Assembly: GCF_003596405.1 (NCBI RefSeq)
Contig: NZ_QYUR01000002.1
Location: forward strand, 1,380,501 to 1,444,500
Reading direction: 5' to 3'
Length of the DNA stretch: 64,000 nucleotides
Source of the DNA: Pseudomonas cavernicola
GTDB lineage: Bacteria > Pseudomonadota > Gammaproteobacteria > Pseudomonadales > Pseudomonadaceae
This document shows, in pieces, positions 50,701-59,686 of this stretch. The notes beneath the pieces are model-generated. The model had not been told where the DNA came from, searched no databases, and saw only the letters and a program-made list of their open reading frames with translations. Made by a program: the position numbers and the translations under genes. Every line of letters begins with the position of its first letter. Position 1 is the first letter of the stretch.

Positions 50701-51513
50701 CGCAACGCCCTGCATTTCTTTGCCCCGGCCATGCAGGCGGTGATCGATCAACGCCTTCAGCTGCAAAGCGAACTGCGCCAGGCCATTCCCCGTGGCCAGC
50801 TGCACTTGATGTTCCAGCCGCAACTGACACTGGTCAACGGCCGGGTGGCCGGCGCCGAAGTGTTGTTGCGTTGGACGCACCCGGAGCGCGGCGAGATTCC
50901 ACCTGCGCAGTTCATTCCGCTGGCGGAAGAAACCGGCCTGATACAGGAGCTCGGGGCCTGGGTGCTGGAGCAGGCCTGTGCGGCACTGGGGCGCTGGCAT
51001 CAGCGCTGGCCGCAACTGGTGCTGGCGGTCAATCTCAGCCCCCATGAGCTGCGTCAGTTCGATCTGGTGCAGCGGGTCAGCGGCTGCCTGCAACATCACG
51101 GCTTGCCGGCCAGCGTGTTGGAACTGGAAATCACCGAAGGGGTGTTGTTAGAGGACGTTGATCAATGCATCGCCGCCATGCAGGCGCTGAAGCGGCTGGG
51201 GGTCCGCTTCGCGATTGACGATTTCGGCACCGGTTACTCCTCGTTGACCTATCTCAAACGTTTGCCGCTGGACCGTTTGAAGATCGACCGCAGCTTTATC
51301 AACGATTTGGAAGGCGAGGCCAGTGGCTTGATGCTGGTTGAAACCATCCTGGTGATTGCCCGTAACCTCGGTCTGGAGTGCGTCGCCGAAGGGATCGAAA
51401 CCCAGTCCCAGTTCGACAGCCTGCGCGCGCATGGTTGCTCGCTGGGCCAGGGTTACTACTTCAGCCCGCCACTCAGCGAAGCAGCATTTCTCACCTGGCT
51501 GGCCGAGAGTTGA
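47752..51513 (+). CDS. MASE1-LOV-PAS-GGDEF-EAL c-di-GMP protein, candidate blue-light sensor
   Basis: 1253 residues. Residues ~10-300 form about eight membrane helices of MASE1 type. The first PAS domain (~330-435) has a complete LOV signature: G-R-N-C363-R-F-L-Q, N395 in NYRKNG, N405 in FWNE and Q425 in ALQHD, the flavin contacts and the photoactive cysteine. Three more PAS domains follow (~450-560, 575-690, 695-815). The GGDEF motif is intact at 903-907 with an inhibitory RAED five residues before it. The EAL domain has EVL at 1036 and DDFGTGYSS from 1156, so both cyclase and phosphodiesterase sites look usable. It has its own transcription unit after envZ. Confidence 0.9.
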   Translation: MLAVFKRLPKWTWWLPLPLLHLATRLSLTTQFSEGVALWYLPFALGLVFIFWWGPRVLPAIYLNAWLSIPLWDLDWHWGPLYALPETLCIGLAWLLLWRRDFDVALPDLSHLLRFMLLGVLVPVTLLAITGQGALLLAGHVTVENWAAASLNIWLADCLSTLVIATPLLTYATVVLRRRGWVAPLPGSGAQPLVEPLQRLPPWPLLVALLFGLPWLLGVLPLPLTLPLLGLAMLSLAMLWGFPGALCGAALSSLMILAVPLAYGYIKVSELPDPQLSELHLSALMLMFATLLVGRSLSDLRLALSRSAQMQQQLALTNLALQASPLGISIADARQPDLPLIYCNPMFERISGYSREEVLGRNCRFLQSGDCNQTELPRMRAALQLGEPCQVVLRNYRKNGSQFWNEITLAPMRDEQGISHYVALQHDVSARERLALELATRREELLRQAHLLSQTEAIADIGGWVLEVPSFNMFWSEGSFRIYELDPSGATPTLSQALNYFDEEGVALVQKTLAEVLEFAQPFDIEVRLLTARGNSRWLRIKGLAERDDGRVIRIYGAIQDLSARKRAEQQLRERDEWLRLFFEAPLIGMAMISPQRVWLEVNAKLCQVLGRNREELRASSWVAITHPDDVAVEAPLFESVRAGHRDDYELDKRFLREDGSVIYTRLSLRAVRDPQGRLEACLTLVEDITARHEAEARYRALVEHAPEAIVLFTAEGGMLDANENAARLFNLSRVELIGKSPVELSPLRQADGRTSAQAGNEYIVAALDGAAPVFEWLHRDSAGRLLPCEVRLVRLPGEQQLIRGSITDISERQRYQREIERLAYSDDLTGLPNRRLLLDRLQHAMTRELRDSSFGALLFIDLDHFKTVNDSLGHLVGDALLREVTARLAGCLRAEDTLARLGGDEFVVLLEALGESPEVAGEHAAEVGEKLLQSLLGSYQLDGHELSVSASIGIALHPFAAQDAADVLKQADTAMYRAKQGGRNALHFFAPAMQAVIDQRLQLQSELRQAIPRGQLHLMFQPQLTLVNGRVAGAEVLLRWTHPERGEIPPAQFIPLAEETGLIQELGAWVLEQACAALGRWHQRWPQLVLAVNLSPHELRQFDLVQRVSGCLQHHGLPASVLELEITEGVLLEDVDQCIAAMQALKRLGVRFAIDDFGTGYSSLTYLKRLPLDRLKIDRSFINDLEGEASGLMLVETILVIARNLGLECVAEGIETQSQFDSLRAHGCSLGQGYYFSPPLSEAAFLTWLAES

Positions 51514-51534
51514 GCGCGGGCAATGTGTAGTTTC

Positions 51535-51666
51535 GTAGGTTGGTGCTGAGCGCAGCGATGCCCAACAAGGAGTCGCCCAGCGACTCCCCACTTACGGTCT
51601 CGAACTTGGAAGCCCGGCCTTGCAGGCCGGTTGTTGGGCATCGCCTTTGGCTCAGCACCAACCTAC
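51535..51666 (-). repeat. 132-bp palindromic repeat, GTAGGTTGG family, copy 2
   Basis: Read on the minus strand it aligns along nearly its whole length with 30634-30764, including GAGCCAAAGGCGATGCCCAAC, the GCAAGGC(C)GG segment and GGGAGTCGCT(G/A)GGCGACTCC. Located between the c-di-GMP gene and the 3' end of rimK. Confidence 0.85.
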
Positions 51667-51689
51667 TGTCCGTTCGTTTTGGCTGCGCC

Positions 51690-52595
51690 TCAGCCCTTGC
51701 CTTTGGTGCGCGTCAGGTGCGGGCCGCCGTTTTTCTCCAGGTACTGGATGATCATGCTGGCGACATCCTTGCTGGTGGTGACTTCGATGCCTTCCAGCCC
51801 CGGCGAGGAGTTCACTTCCATGACCAGCGGGCCGTGGTTGGAGCGCAGGATGTCGACGCCGGCCACGCTTAGGCCCATGACCTTGGCCGCGCGAATGGCG
51901 GTCATGCGTTCTTCCGGGGTGATTTTGATCAGGCTGGCGGTGCCGCCGCGGTGCAGGTTGGAGCGGAACTCGCCGGGCTTGGCCTGGCGCTTCATCGAGG
52001 CGATCACCTTGTCGCCGACCACGAAGCAGCGAATATCCGCGCCGCCAGCTTCCTTGATGTACTCCTGCACCATGATGTTCTGCTTCAGGCCCATAAAGGC
52101 CTCGATCACCGACTCGGCGGCCTTCTCGGTTTCACACAGCACCACTCCGATCCCTTGCGTGCCTTCCAGTACCTTGATCACCAGCGGGGCACCGTTGACC
52201 ATCTGGATCAAATCCGGAATGTCATCCGGTGAGTGGGCAAAACCGGTCACCGGCAGGCCGATGCCGCGGCGTGAGAGCAGTTGTAGCGAGCGCAGCTTGT
52301 CCCGCGAGCGGGCGATGGCCACCGACTCGCTGAGCGGGAACACGCCCATCATCTCGAACTGGCGCAGTACCGCGCAGCCATAGAAGGTGACCGAGGCGCC
52401 GATCCGCGGGATCACCGCGTCGAAGCCTTCCAGCGGTTTGCCGCGATAATGAATCTGTGGCTTGTGGCTGGCGATGTTCATATAGGCGCGCAGGGTGTCG
52501 ATCACCACCATCTCATGGCCGCGCTGCTCGCCAGCTTCGACCAAACGACGGGTGGAATACAGACGCGGGTTACGCGACAGCACAGCGATCTTCAT
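51690..52595 (-). CDS. rimK: Ribosomal protein S6 modification protein RimK
   Basis: 301 residues, ATP-grasp glutamate ligase that adds glutamates to ribosomal protein S6. N-terminal [23 protein letters not shown]-grasp segments [20 protein letters not shown] and [30 protein letters not shown], metal-binding [17 protein letters not shown]. Its ATG overlaps the TGA of the upstream rimB gene (ATGA), so the two are co-translated. In P. fluorescens RimK activity is tuned by RimA, RimB and c-di-GMP. A c-di-GMP enzyme gene sits immediately beside it here. Confidence 0.95.
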   Translation of the reverse strand: MKIAVLSRNPRLYSTRRLVEAGEQRGHEMVVIDTLRAYMNIASHKPQIHYRGKPLEGFDAVIPRIGASVTFYGCAVLRQFEMMGVFPLSESVAIARSRDKLRSLQLLSRRGIGLPVTGFAHSPDDIPDLIQMVNGAPLVIKVLEGTQGIGVVLCETEKAAESVIEAFMGLKQNIMVQEYIKEAGGADIRCFVVGDKVIASMKRQAKPGEFRSNLHRGGTASLIKITPEERMTAIRAAKVMGLSVAGVDILRSNHGPLVMEVNSSPGLEGIEVTTSKDVASMIIQYLEKNGGPHLTRTKGKG

Positions 52596-53074
52596 GCAGC
52601 ACCTGTGACGGAAGAGGAAAGAGCCGGGAACGCCGGCTTATCTTGGATATAGGAAAGTGCCGGATTGACCACCAACTGGCCGTCAACCAAGGCGTTGGAG
52701 CCGAGCAGCAGGCGATAGCGCATAGCTTTGCGGCAGGCCAGGGTGAACTCGACCGACCACACCCGATCACCCAGCGCCAGGCTGGTGCGGATCACATAAC
52801 GGCTCTGGGTCTGGCCGTTGGAGCTTTTGATAGTCTTCACCGCCACCAGAGGCGCCTCGCAACGGCGGTGGCGCAACTGCACCAGGGTGCCGAGGTGGGC
52901 ATTAAAGCGAACCCAGCTTTCGCCATTGCGCTCGAACGGCACGATCTCGGTGGCATGCAGAGTAGACGTGCTGGCGCCGGTATCGATCTTCGCCCGCAAG
53001 CCCGCCACCCCGAGATCGGGCAGAGCAATCCATTCACGCAGGCCAATTACGCTGAGTTGGTCAAAAGTCTTCAA
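52592..53074 (-). CDS. rimB: Retropepsin-like ATP-dependent zinc protease family (RimB)
   Basis: 160 residues. The aspartate motif [11 protein letters not shown] begins at D31, and the C-terminal half ([41 protein letters not shown]) is typical of the DUF785/RimB family, which has a retropepsin-like fold despite its zinc-protease name. It shares four bases with rimK. In pseudomonads RimB trims glutamate-modified S6. Role here inferred from the operon. Confidence 0.88.
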   Translation of the reverse strand: MKTFDQLSVIGLREWIALPDLGVAGLRAKIDTGASTSTLHATEIVPFERNGESWVRFNAHLGTLVQLRHRRCEAPLVAVKTIKSSNGQTQSRYVIRTSLALGDRVWSVEFTLACRKAMRYRLLLGSNALVDGQLVVNPALSYIQDKPAFPALSSSVTGAA

Positions 53075-53204
53075 GTGCGGCTTTCCGAAAGGCTTGTCGC
53101 ATTCTAGTCGGGCCGTATGACAACCGCATCTGCCGTTAATTCGTTAGAGTGAGCTGATCACGCGACCACCGTGCGCGCAGCCTACAGGAGCCAAGAGGAC
53201 GCCG

Positions 53205-53603
53205 ATGAACGAAAAAGATGACGGCAAGGTACGCCTGGACAAGTGGCTCTGGGCCGCGCGCTTCTATAAGACCCGCGCCTTGGCTAAGGCGGCCATCGAG
53301 GGTGGCAAGGTGCACTGCCGCGGCGAGCGCTGTAAGCCGAGCAAAGAGCCGCGGATCGGCGATGAGTTGCTGATTCGCAGCGGTTTCGATGAACGCACGG
53401 TGGTCGTGCAGGCACTGTCGGTGGTGCGCCGTGGCGCGCCGGAGGCACAGGCACTGTATGCGGAGACGGCCGAGAGCATCGCCCGCCGTGAACACGCCGC
53501 CCTGCAGCGCAAGGCCGGGGCCCTCGGTGTGGAAACCGATGGTCGGCCGAGCAAGAAACAGCGCCGCCAGCTCCAGCAGTTCCGTGGCAACCAGGATCAA
53601 TAG
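53205..53603 (+). CDS. hslR: Heat-shock ribosome-associated protein Hsp15
   Basis: 132 residues with an N-terminal S4 RNA-binding domain (VRLDKWLWAARFYKTRALAKAAIEGGKVHCRGERCKPS) and a basic C-terminal tail (GRPSKKQRRQLQQFRG). Hsp15 recycles stalled 50S subunits carrying nascent chains. Divergent from rimB-rimK and 94 bases before hslO, the usual hslR-hslO pair. Confidence 0.94.
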   Translation: MNEKDDGKVRLDKWLWAARFYKTRALAKAAIEGGKVHCRGERCKPSKEPRIGDELLIRSGFDERTVVVQALSVVRRGAPEAQALYAETAESIARREHAALQRKAGALGVETDGRPSKKQRRQLQQFRGNQDQ

Positions 53604-53697
53604 AGGCTGCCAGCCAAGTCGATAGATAAGAGGCGCTTGGTCGGCTGTGGGTTTGCGCCTAAAATCGCCAACCCTGGCCACACTCAGCGAAATTGGC

Positions 53698-54585
53698 ATG
53701 TCTGACTTTTCCCAACGTTTTCTCTTCGACGACAGTGACGTGCGCGGTGAGCTGGTCTCCCTCGGCGAAAGCTATACCCATGTGCTGGCCAAACACCCCT
53801 ATCCCGAACCGGTCGCGCAGTTGCTCGGTGAAATGCTGGCGGCGGCGGCGCTTTTGGTTGGCACCTTGAAGTTCGAGGGGCTGCTGATCTTGCAGGCGCG
53901 CTCCTCCGGCGCGGTGCCATTGCTGATGGTGGAATGCTCCAGCGAGCGCGAACTGCGTGGCATCGCCCGCTACCATGCCGATCAGGTAACGGCCGACGCC
54001 GGCCTGCGCGAACTGATGCCCGAAGGCATGCTGACCTTGACCGTCGATCCGCGTAACGGGCAGCGTTACCAAGGCATTGTGGCGCTCGATGGAATCAATC
54101 TGTCCGCTTGCTTGTCAGACTACTTCGCGACCTCGGAACAACTGCCGACGCGCTTCTGGCTGAATGCCGATGGTCGGCGTGCTCGCGGCATGTTGCTGCA
54201 GCAGTTGCCGGCCGAGCGGATCAAAGACGCAGAGGCGCGAGCCGCCAGTTGGCAACATGTGACTGTGCTGGCCGAGACCTTGAGCGCCGAAGAACAGCTC
54301 GGACTGGACAATGAAACACTGCTGCACCGCCTCTATCATGAGGAACCGCTACGCTTGTTCGACCCGCAACCGCTGAAGTTTCGTTGCAGTTGCTCGCGTG
54401 ATCGCTCGGCCAAGGCTCTGGTTAGCCTCGGTCAGCAGGATGCCGAACAACTGCTGCGCGAGCACGATGGCACCGTGGTGATCGACTGCCAGTTCTGCAA
54501 TCAGCGTTATTCATTCGATGCTGCAGACGTCGCGCAGTTGTTCGCCGGTGGCGGTGTGCAAACGCCATCCGATACTCGGCACTAA
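53698..54585 (+). CDS. hslO: Redox-regulated chaperone Hsp33
   Basis: 295 residues from the ATG at 53698 (the open frame begins 17 codons earlier). N-terminal [24 protein letters not shown] is standard. The four redox cysteines are in CSCSRDR (near residue 224) and CQFC (near 264), a CxC...CxxC zinc centre whose oxidation switches the chaperone on. Middle [17 protein letters not shown] matches the family. Confidence 0.95.
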   Translation: MSDFSQRFLFDDSDVRGELVSLGESYTHVLAKHPYPEPVAQLLGEMLAAAALLVGTLKFEGLLILQARSSGAVPLLMVECSSERELRGIARYHADQVTADAGLRELMPEGMLTLTVDPRNGQRYQGIVALDGINLSACLSDYFATSEQLPTRFWLNADGRRARGMLLQQLPAERIKDAEARAASWQHVTVLAETLSAEEQLGLDNETLLHRLYHEEPLRLFDPQPLKFRCSCSRDRSAKALVSLGQQDAEQLLREHDGTVVIDCQFCNQRYSFDAADVAQLFAGGGVQTPSDTRH

Positions 54586-54741
54586 GGGGCGCGGGCGCTA
54601 ACCGCCCAATGATCTAATCAGAGGCTGCACTCGGCTTGTGCTTTTCTGGCATAATCCGGCGCACTTTTTTCGATGTAGTAGTGCTTTAGCTTTTACTACA
54701 AAACGTTTGGAGGCTCGGCCCTTGGCCGACGGGGACCCCAC

Positions 54742-56286
<1,545 letters not shown>

Positions 56287-56302
56287 GGCGCACCCGCTCA
56301 TG

Positions 56303-56329
56303 AAAAAGCCGCCTATTGGCGGCTTTTTT
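56303..56329 (+). terminator. Intrinsic terminator after pckA
   Basis: AAAAAGCCGCC-TATT-GGCGGCTTTTTT: 7-bp GC stem with A and T tracts, 17 bases after the stop. Confidence 0.92.
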
Positions 56330-56621
56330 GTGGATCACATGGTAGAAGGCGCCTTATTGGCAAGGCATCAAGCCTGCTGCAGCCGTGGTTCTGGCCGAAG
56401 TGGCTGCTGGTTGTCGCCATCAGCCTCACGGCCTTGGCCGGTGGTTGGCGCAGCGTAACGGGCGCCTGAACATCAAAACTGCTGGCCGCCTGGTTGATTC
56501 CAGGAAGCGGCGTAGGGTCGCCAAGCTGTGCAGTTCGAACGGGTCTTGGTCAACGCTGTGGCTGCTCTGACTTTTACAGTCAGCTAGGTGTTCGACTGGT
56601 TTCGCTCTTTGCGATCTGCCT
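56330..56621. other. Start of the accessory region, no gene supported
   Basis: About 290 bases without a credible gene. One frame reads LLQPWFWPKWLLVVAIS... to a stop near 56468, like the hydrophobic C-terminus of a lost membrane protein, but it has no start. Treated as decayed DNA. Confidence 0.4.
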
Positions 56622-56807
56622 CTACGCTGCTGCGGCTTCACGCGCAATTTGCGCGTTGTACTCTGTCTCTACACGTTGTTGGCCGGCATCCACGGCCTGA
56701 TCAATCGGCTCCGGGTCTACACGTTCATCCGGTGCTTTAGCGACTTCGCCGCCGCGCAGGATGACGCGGGTGCTGAGTGGGAGGTTGGCGGTGCACCTGA
56801 TCGTCAT
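56622..56807 (-). CDS. Hypothetical 61-residue protein
   Basis: Starts with ATG at 56807, ten bases after a perfect AGGAGG on the minus strand, which is the main reason to believe it. Sequence MTIRCTANLPLSTRVILRGG..., then an acidic middle and a glutamine/alanine-rich helical C-terminus (TEYNAQIAREAAAA). No family recognised. It lies downstream of, and on the same strand as, the two accessory genes at 57277-57826, but 470 bases away. Confidence 0.45.
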   Translation of the reverse strand: MTIRCTANLPLSTRVILRGGEVAKAPDERVDPEPIDQAVDAGQQRVETEYNAQIAREAAAA

Positions 56808-57276
56808 AGGATGAAATCCTCCTCGCAGCTAGCCTTGACCTTAGTGTAGATCGCGATACCCAGAGGGCATAGCCGGATTGGCAATATGGCAGTGGCTCCT
56901 TGGACTAAACCCGAATAACGGCTTTGCCCCGCTACTTCGGCATCTGCGGTACCACTGTGTACCAAGCTCAAGGCTCGCGGCATTCCGGGCTTCGCGACGC
57001 GCGAAGCCTATCCCTAAGCCAAGATTAGTCGCTGGGCTCAACAGCAACTAGTCGCTTTCTAACGCTCACCCAAAACCTACCCGCCGCTGCGTAATGCTCC
57101 GGGCGATGGGGGGGAAAGAGCCATACGCGGATGGTAAGTGGGCACGTAGCTTGGCTCTGAGCAAAGCGATGCCCAACGGGCGATCTACCAGGCACCGAAG
57201 TTTGTAGGGTGCAGCCCGCGCGGCAATTCCAGCCAACGCGCAAGTTTCACCCTACGGCCGAGGCCACCCCGCGAGC
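56808..57276. other. Accessory intergenic region with repeat fragments
   Basis: No gene is supported. It contains a one-ended fragment of the GTAGGTTGG family (near 57149-57181, TAGCTTGGCTCTGAGC...GCGATGCCCAAC) and a short inverted repeat GTAGGGTG...CACCCTAC (57203-57256) just after the QslA-like gene. These look like decayed copies of the repeats scattered among core genes. Confidence 0.5.
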
Positions 57277-57573
57277 TTACAAACGCAAGCGGGTGCGTCG
57301 GGCCTTGTGATTGCCGCCTTGCGGCGAACACAGGCGCTGGTGAATCCGGCTGAGGAAGCCGACCTCGAACGCGCGACGCTGTATGCCTGGGGGCAGCGCT
57401 TCGCGCTCCAGAATCAGGTTGCCCCACAGCCAACAGCTGTCCGGATTGCTCAACCAGGCTTTGGCGCATTCCACGCCATTGGTAAAGGCCAGCCGACAGT
57501 CCGCCCGCCAAGCGATCTCGGCGCCTGGGTATTGGTCATGATCGGGAAGGTAGGTGATAAACGACTTACTCAT
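57277..57573 (-). CDS. QslA-like small protein (possible LasR antiactivator family)
   Basis: 98 residues. The pattern AWRADCRLAFTNGVECAKAW, SCWLWGNLILEREALP and AFEVGFLSRIHQRLC reminds me of the QslA family, whose P. aeruginosa member binds LasR and blocks quorum sensing. This is recalled similarity without a search. The start overlaps the end of the preceding gene by 8 bases, so the two are one operon under the C4-type leader. Related genes occur on Pseudomonas mobile elements, so a role in element control is equally possible. Confidence 0.5.
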   Translation of the reverse strand: MSKSFITYLPDHDQYPGAEIAWRADCRLAFTNGVECAKAWLSNPDSCWLWGNLILEREALPPGIQRRAFEVGFLSRIHQRLCSPQGGNHKARRTRLRL

Positions 57574-57826
57574 CGCCCTGCCTCCCTTCTGCCAGCGTTT
57601 TGCGGTACAGCGCCGTAATCTGGCGGAACCACTCGTCGGAGTTCTGACCGCTCTCCTGCGACGGGGTAGGCCTGGCCTTCGTTTCCTCCAGGATGCTGAA
57701 CAGCCTTTGCCGCATCGCTATCCGCTGCTCTGCGGTCAGCTGAAACTGGTGAACAGCGGAATCTGGCAAACCCTTCGACTCGAAGCGTCTAGGGAACGGG
57801 GTAACAGTAGGTTTTGAGTCAGCCAT
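57566..57826 (-). CDS. Hypothetical 86-residue protein, first gene after the C4-type leader
   Basis: Soluble, charged protein with predicted helices (LTAEQRIAMRQRLFSILEETKARP and SDEWFRQITALYRKTLAEGRQGDE). ATG at 57826 has GGAGG six bases ahead, but that site is paired with CCTCC in a 5-bp hairpin (57833-57847), so initiation may be restrained. Overlaps the QslA-like gene by 8 bases. Family not recognised. Confidence 0.6.
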   Translation of the reverse strand: MADSKPTVTPFPRRFESKGLPDSAVHQFQLTAEQRIAMRQRLFSILEETKARPTPSQESGQNSDEWFRQITALYRKTLAEGRQGDE

Positions 57827-57832
57827 GGCGCA

Positions 57833-57847
57833 CCTCCAAGACGGAGG
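57833..57847 (-). promoter_or_regulatory. Hairpin sequestering a ribosome binding site
   Basis: On the minus strand CCTCC-GTCTT-GGAGG, then six bases and ATG (57826). The only Shine-Dalgarno sequence of the gene is the right arm of the stem. Confidence 0.55.
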
Positions 57848-57924
57848 ACGATGACAAGGTGAACAGCCCAGGGTGGAGCCCTTGGGTAAAAGGGGGATAG
57901 CGCATATTCCTTATGCTCCTTGGT

Positions 57925-58044
57925 TCAATTCAGGAGCCGCAACCATCCGTTACCACGCGGAATGGAGGCGGACCGTACAAGGGTGGTAATACCGGGAACC
58001 AAGGGAACCGGCCAAGCCGAAGCCTGCCTTGCACGGCCCACCAT
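57925..58044 (-). CDS. Ash-like small ORF across the C4 core
   Basis: 39 codons: MVGRARQASAWPVPLVPG then ITTLVRSASIPRGNG... and a tryptophan/leucine end. This is the amino-acid pattern (GRARQ...WPV...PG..T..RSASIPRG) of the frames annotated as Ash family or phage host-inhibitor proteins in P4-like elements. It may simply be the C4 RNA sequence read in frame, since no good ribosome binding site precedes the ATG. Confidence 0.4.
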   Translation of the reverse strand: MVGRARQASAWPVPLVPGITTLVRSASIPRGNGWLRLLN

Positions 58045-58065
58045 AGAAATGCGGTAGCCAGACAC

Positions 58066-58105
58066 AAAAAAAGCGCCGGCTACTCAGCTATGGCGCTACC
58101 GCGCC
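58066..58105 (-). terminator. Attenuator: alternative hairpins ahead of the C4 core
   Basis: On the minus strand three arms follow each other: GGCGC (58105-58101), GCGCC (58096-58092) and GGCGC (58077-58073) followed by seven U. Arms 1-2 form a 5-bp hairpin with loop GGTA. Arms 2-3 form the terminator (AGCGCC/GGCGCT, then the U run). Only one can exist at a time, a classical antiterminator/terminator switch. Loop GGTAGC is also complementary to GCTACCGC just downstream. Confidence 0.75.
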
Positions 58106-58160
58106 TTGGTTTGTCCGGGTTACCACACCCGGTCACGGGATTGACCGTGACGGACGCACT

Positions 58161-58546
58161 CTAGCCCGGTGAGAAGTAATGGACAAGCCCGAAGGGGGGT
58201 GGCTATTAGCCATAAAAATACTTGTTACGGCGCTCACTGTTCGGGTAGGTTCAGCGCATGCAGTGACGCAATCCGCAGGCTGGAAGCCAAGATACTCCCC
58301 TCCGGTTAGAAGCAAACTGCGAACGAATGTTGGCGACAGATAAGAAAATAAATCGATCCCCTTTAATCGTGATAACGCAACGCAACGCAACGAGTAGTCA
58401 GGGCTTTTCGTCCATGGTGTATAACTCCCTTATGCTGCCAGTCGACCGCCACAATGCCCAGCCTAGACAGGGATAGACGAGAGGACAAGGAATGTTATCC
58501 ACCACGCCCGTAAAATCGTTATTACACCATTTGGTGTCTATTTATA
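58161..58546. other. Junction between satellite-like DNA and cassette array
   Basis: No gene seen. It should contain the leftward promoter of the C4-type leader. A triple CGCAA (near 58375-58392) and a perfect palindrome ACACCATTTGGTGT (58524-58537) are the only structures noticed. GC content starts to fall here. No integron integrase and no clear attI are present. Confidence 0.45.
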
Positions 58547-58553
58547 GTTAGAT
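58547..58553 (+). other. First cassette junction (core site GTTAGAT)
   Basis: A consensus integron core site GTTRRRY just before the first cassette ATG. Upstream of it there is no attC stem, so this may be the right half of a lost attI or attC. Confidence 0.55.
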
Positions 58554-58555
58554 AT

Positions 58556-59605
58556 ATGAGCAAAAAATCGAATCAGCATTATGTGCCACAATTTTACTTT
58601 CGATTATTTTCAAATGACGGAAAATCCATTTGTGTTTTTAACAGAAAAAACGGCAAATCTTGCCCTTCCGCATCTATAAAGGGACAAGCCTCTAAGCACA
58701 AGTTTTATGGAAGCGAGGAAATAGAAGATGCATTCTCCAATCTTGAAGGAATATTTAGCGGTCCACTTCGGCTTTTAAAAAGCTGCTCGGATTTGCGTGA
58801 GCTTTCAGAAGCTGATTACCTTTTAACGCTTCAGGCAATAATGTTTCAAAGAGCGCGCACATTGGCAGCAAGAAACAGCTCTCATCCCATGAACGACCGG
58901 CTTACCAAACTATGGCTAGAAGCTGAAATTAATAAGAACGAAGACCTTTCAGATGAGCAAAAGCATGAATTCATATCTAGTCTGGACCTATTTGAAATAG
59001 ACCCTCTCAGATTCCATCTTGAGCAAATAAAAATTTCAATTGAGCAAGCCGACTTATTAAGCGATCTTATACCGGTATTGCTTGATAATAGAACTAATCG
59101 GCCATTTATATTTAGTGACTCACCAGCAGTATTCCACAATTCATACTACGGGAATGTAAAATTAAGAGGGGTCTTAGGTTTTACCACACCCGGCCTGCAA
59201 ATTTTCTTTCCACTATGTGAGAAACGAACCCTATTACTCGTAGACCCTCAAAGGTATTCAGTCAAGAGAATTCGCGACGGAAATATGGTTCATGTCCGAG
59301 ACTTGCAGGATGTAGCAGCCATAAATAAGCTACAAATACACTCCGCCACTACAGCTATATATTTTTCTGACTACAAGTATGCTGATTATGTAACAAGCAT
59401 CTGGGCTCAAGAGAATAAAAAATTATCTGAAAATCTAGTGAACGTAATTGAAGCACCAAGCTTCGACTACGACGGCACCCCACGGGGAGATATTGTCCAC
59501 AGTTTCGCCCCAACACTACCAATTAATCTAAAGCTCTCATTCCTAGAACATGAAGTATTAGGGGACAACGACTATGATTTTTCAGAACGGAGTGCATACG
59601 TCTAA
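58556..59605 (+). CDS. DUF4238 domain protein (integron cassette 1)
   Basis: 349 residues, AT-rich codon use unlike the core. Starts SKKSNQHYVPQFYFRLFSNDGKSI, the DUF4238 opening (HYVPQFYLR), and later has PFIFSDSPAVFHN and FPLCEKRTLLLVD, the other conserved blocks of this family of unknown function. The ATG is only nine bases from the core site, leaving no room for a normal ribosome binding site inside the cassette. The stop lies inside attC1, as is usual for cassettes. Confidence 0.8.
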   Translation: MSKKSNQHYVPQFYFRLFSNDGKSICVFNRKNGKSCPSASIKGQASKHKFYGSEEIEDAFSNLEGIFSGPLRLLKSCSDLRELSEADYLLTLQAIMFQRARTLAARNSSHPMNDRLTKLWLEAEINKNEDLSDEQKHEFISSLDLFEIDPLRFHLEQIKISIEQADLLSDLIPVLLDNRTNRPFIFSDSPAVFHNSYYGNVKLRGVLGFTTPGLQIFFPLCEKRTLLLVDPQRYSVKRIRDGNMVHVRDLQDVAAINKLQIHSATTAIYFSDYKYADYVTSIWAQENKKLSENLVNVIEAPSFDYDGTPRGDIVHSFAPTLPINLKLSFLEHEVLGDNDYDFSERSAYV

Positions 59606-59676
59606 CTAGCGGTTAAAGTCGTTCGCTTTGCTCACTCGGGACTGGCTAAAGCCCGCCCCTTAACCAAACGTTAGAG
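59600..59676 (+). repeat. attC site 1
   Basis: 77 bp bounded by GTCTAAC (RYYYAAC) and GTTAGAG (GTTRRRY with a final mismatch). Between them are imperfect inverted arms GCGGTTAAAG / CCTTAACC and an inner GGCTAAAGCCCGCCC hairpin. It is clearly related to attC2 and attC4. Confidence 0.85.
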
Positions 59677-59686
59677 CTCTAGCCAT

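Larger units (their letters stand above)
57918..58160 (-). ncRNA. C4/P4-type antisense RNA immunity leader
   Basis: Minus-strand locus with the layout of the phage P4 cI / P1 C4 system. A folded core (about 58042-57968) has closing arms GGGCCGTGCAAGG / CCTTGTACGGTCC. Inside it, the segment at 57981-58004 is complementary, with small gaps, to a leader segment at 58104-58130 (GGGTG...GGTAA..CCCGG..ACCAAGG) and in two pieces to DNA after the core (57948-57957 and 57918-57925). Those positions equal seqB, seqA and seqC of P4. Two stable hairpins precede it (GTCACGG/CCGTGAC, CCGGGT/ACCCGG). It should repress the downstream operon by premature termination. Confidence 0.75.

Noticed and set aside
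54586..54741. Sigma54-type promoter before pckA
   Set aside because: TGCAC and TTGTGC occur, but the spacing between the GG-like and GC elements is wrong; no call made.
56385..56570. 61-codon plus-strand frame after pckA
   Set aside because: No ribosome binding site and no recognisable composition; an alternative frame in the same DNA reads like a membrane helix remnant without a start. Treated as decayed sequence.
58161..58546. attI site or integron integrase left of the cassettes
   Set aside because: No tyrosine-recombinase frame and no recognisable attI structure; only the single core GTTAGAT is seen.
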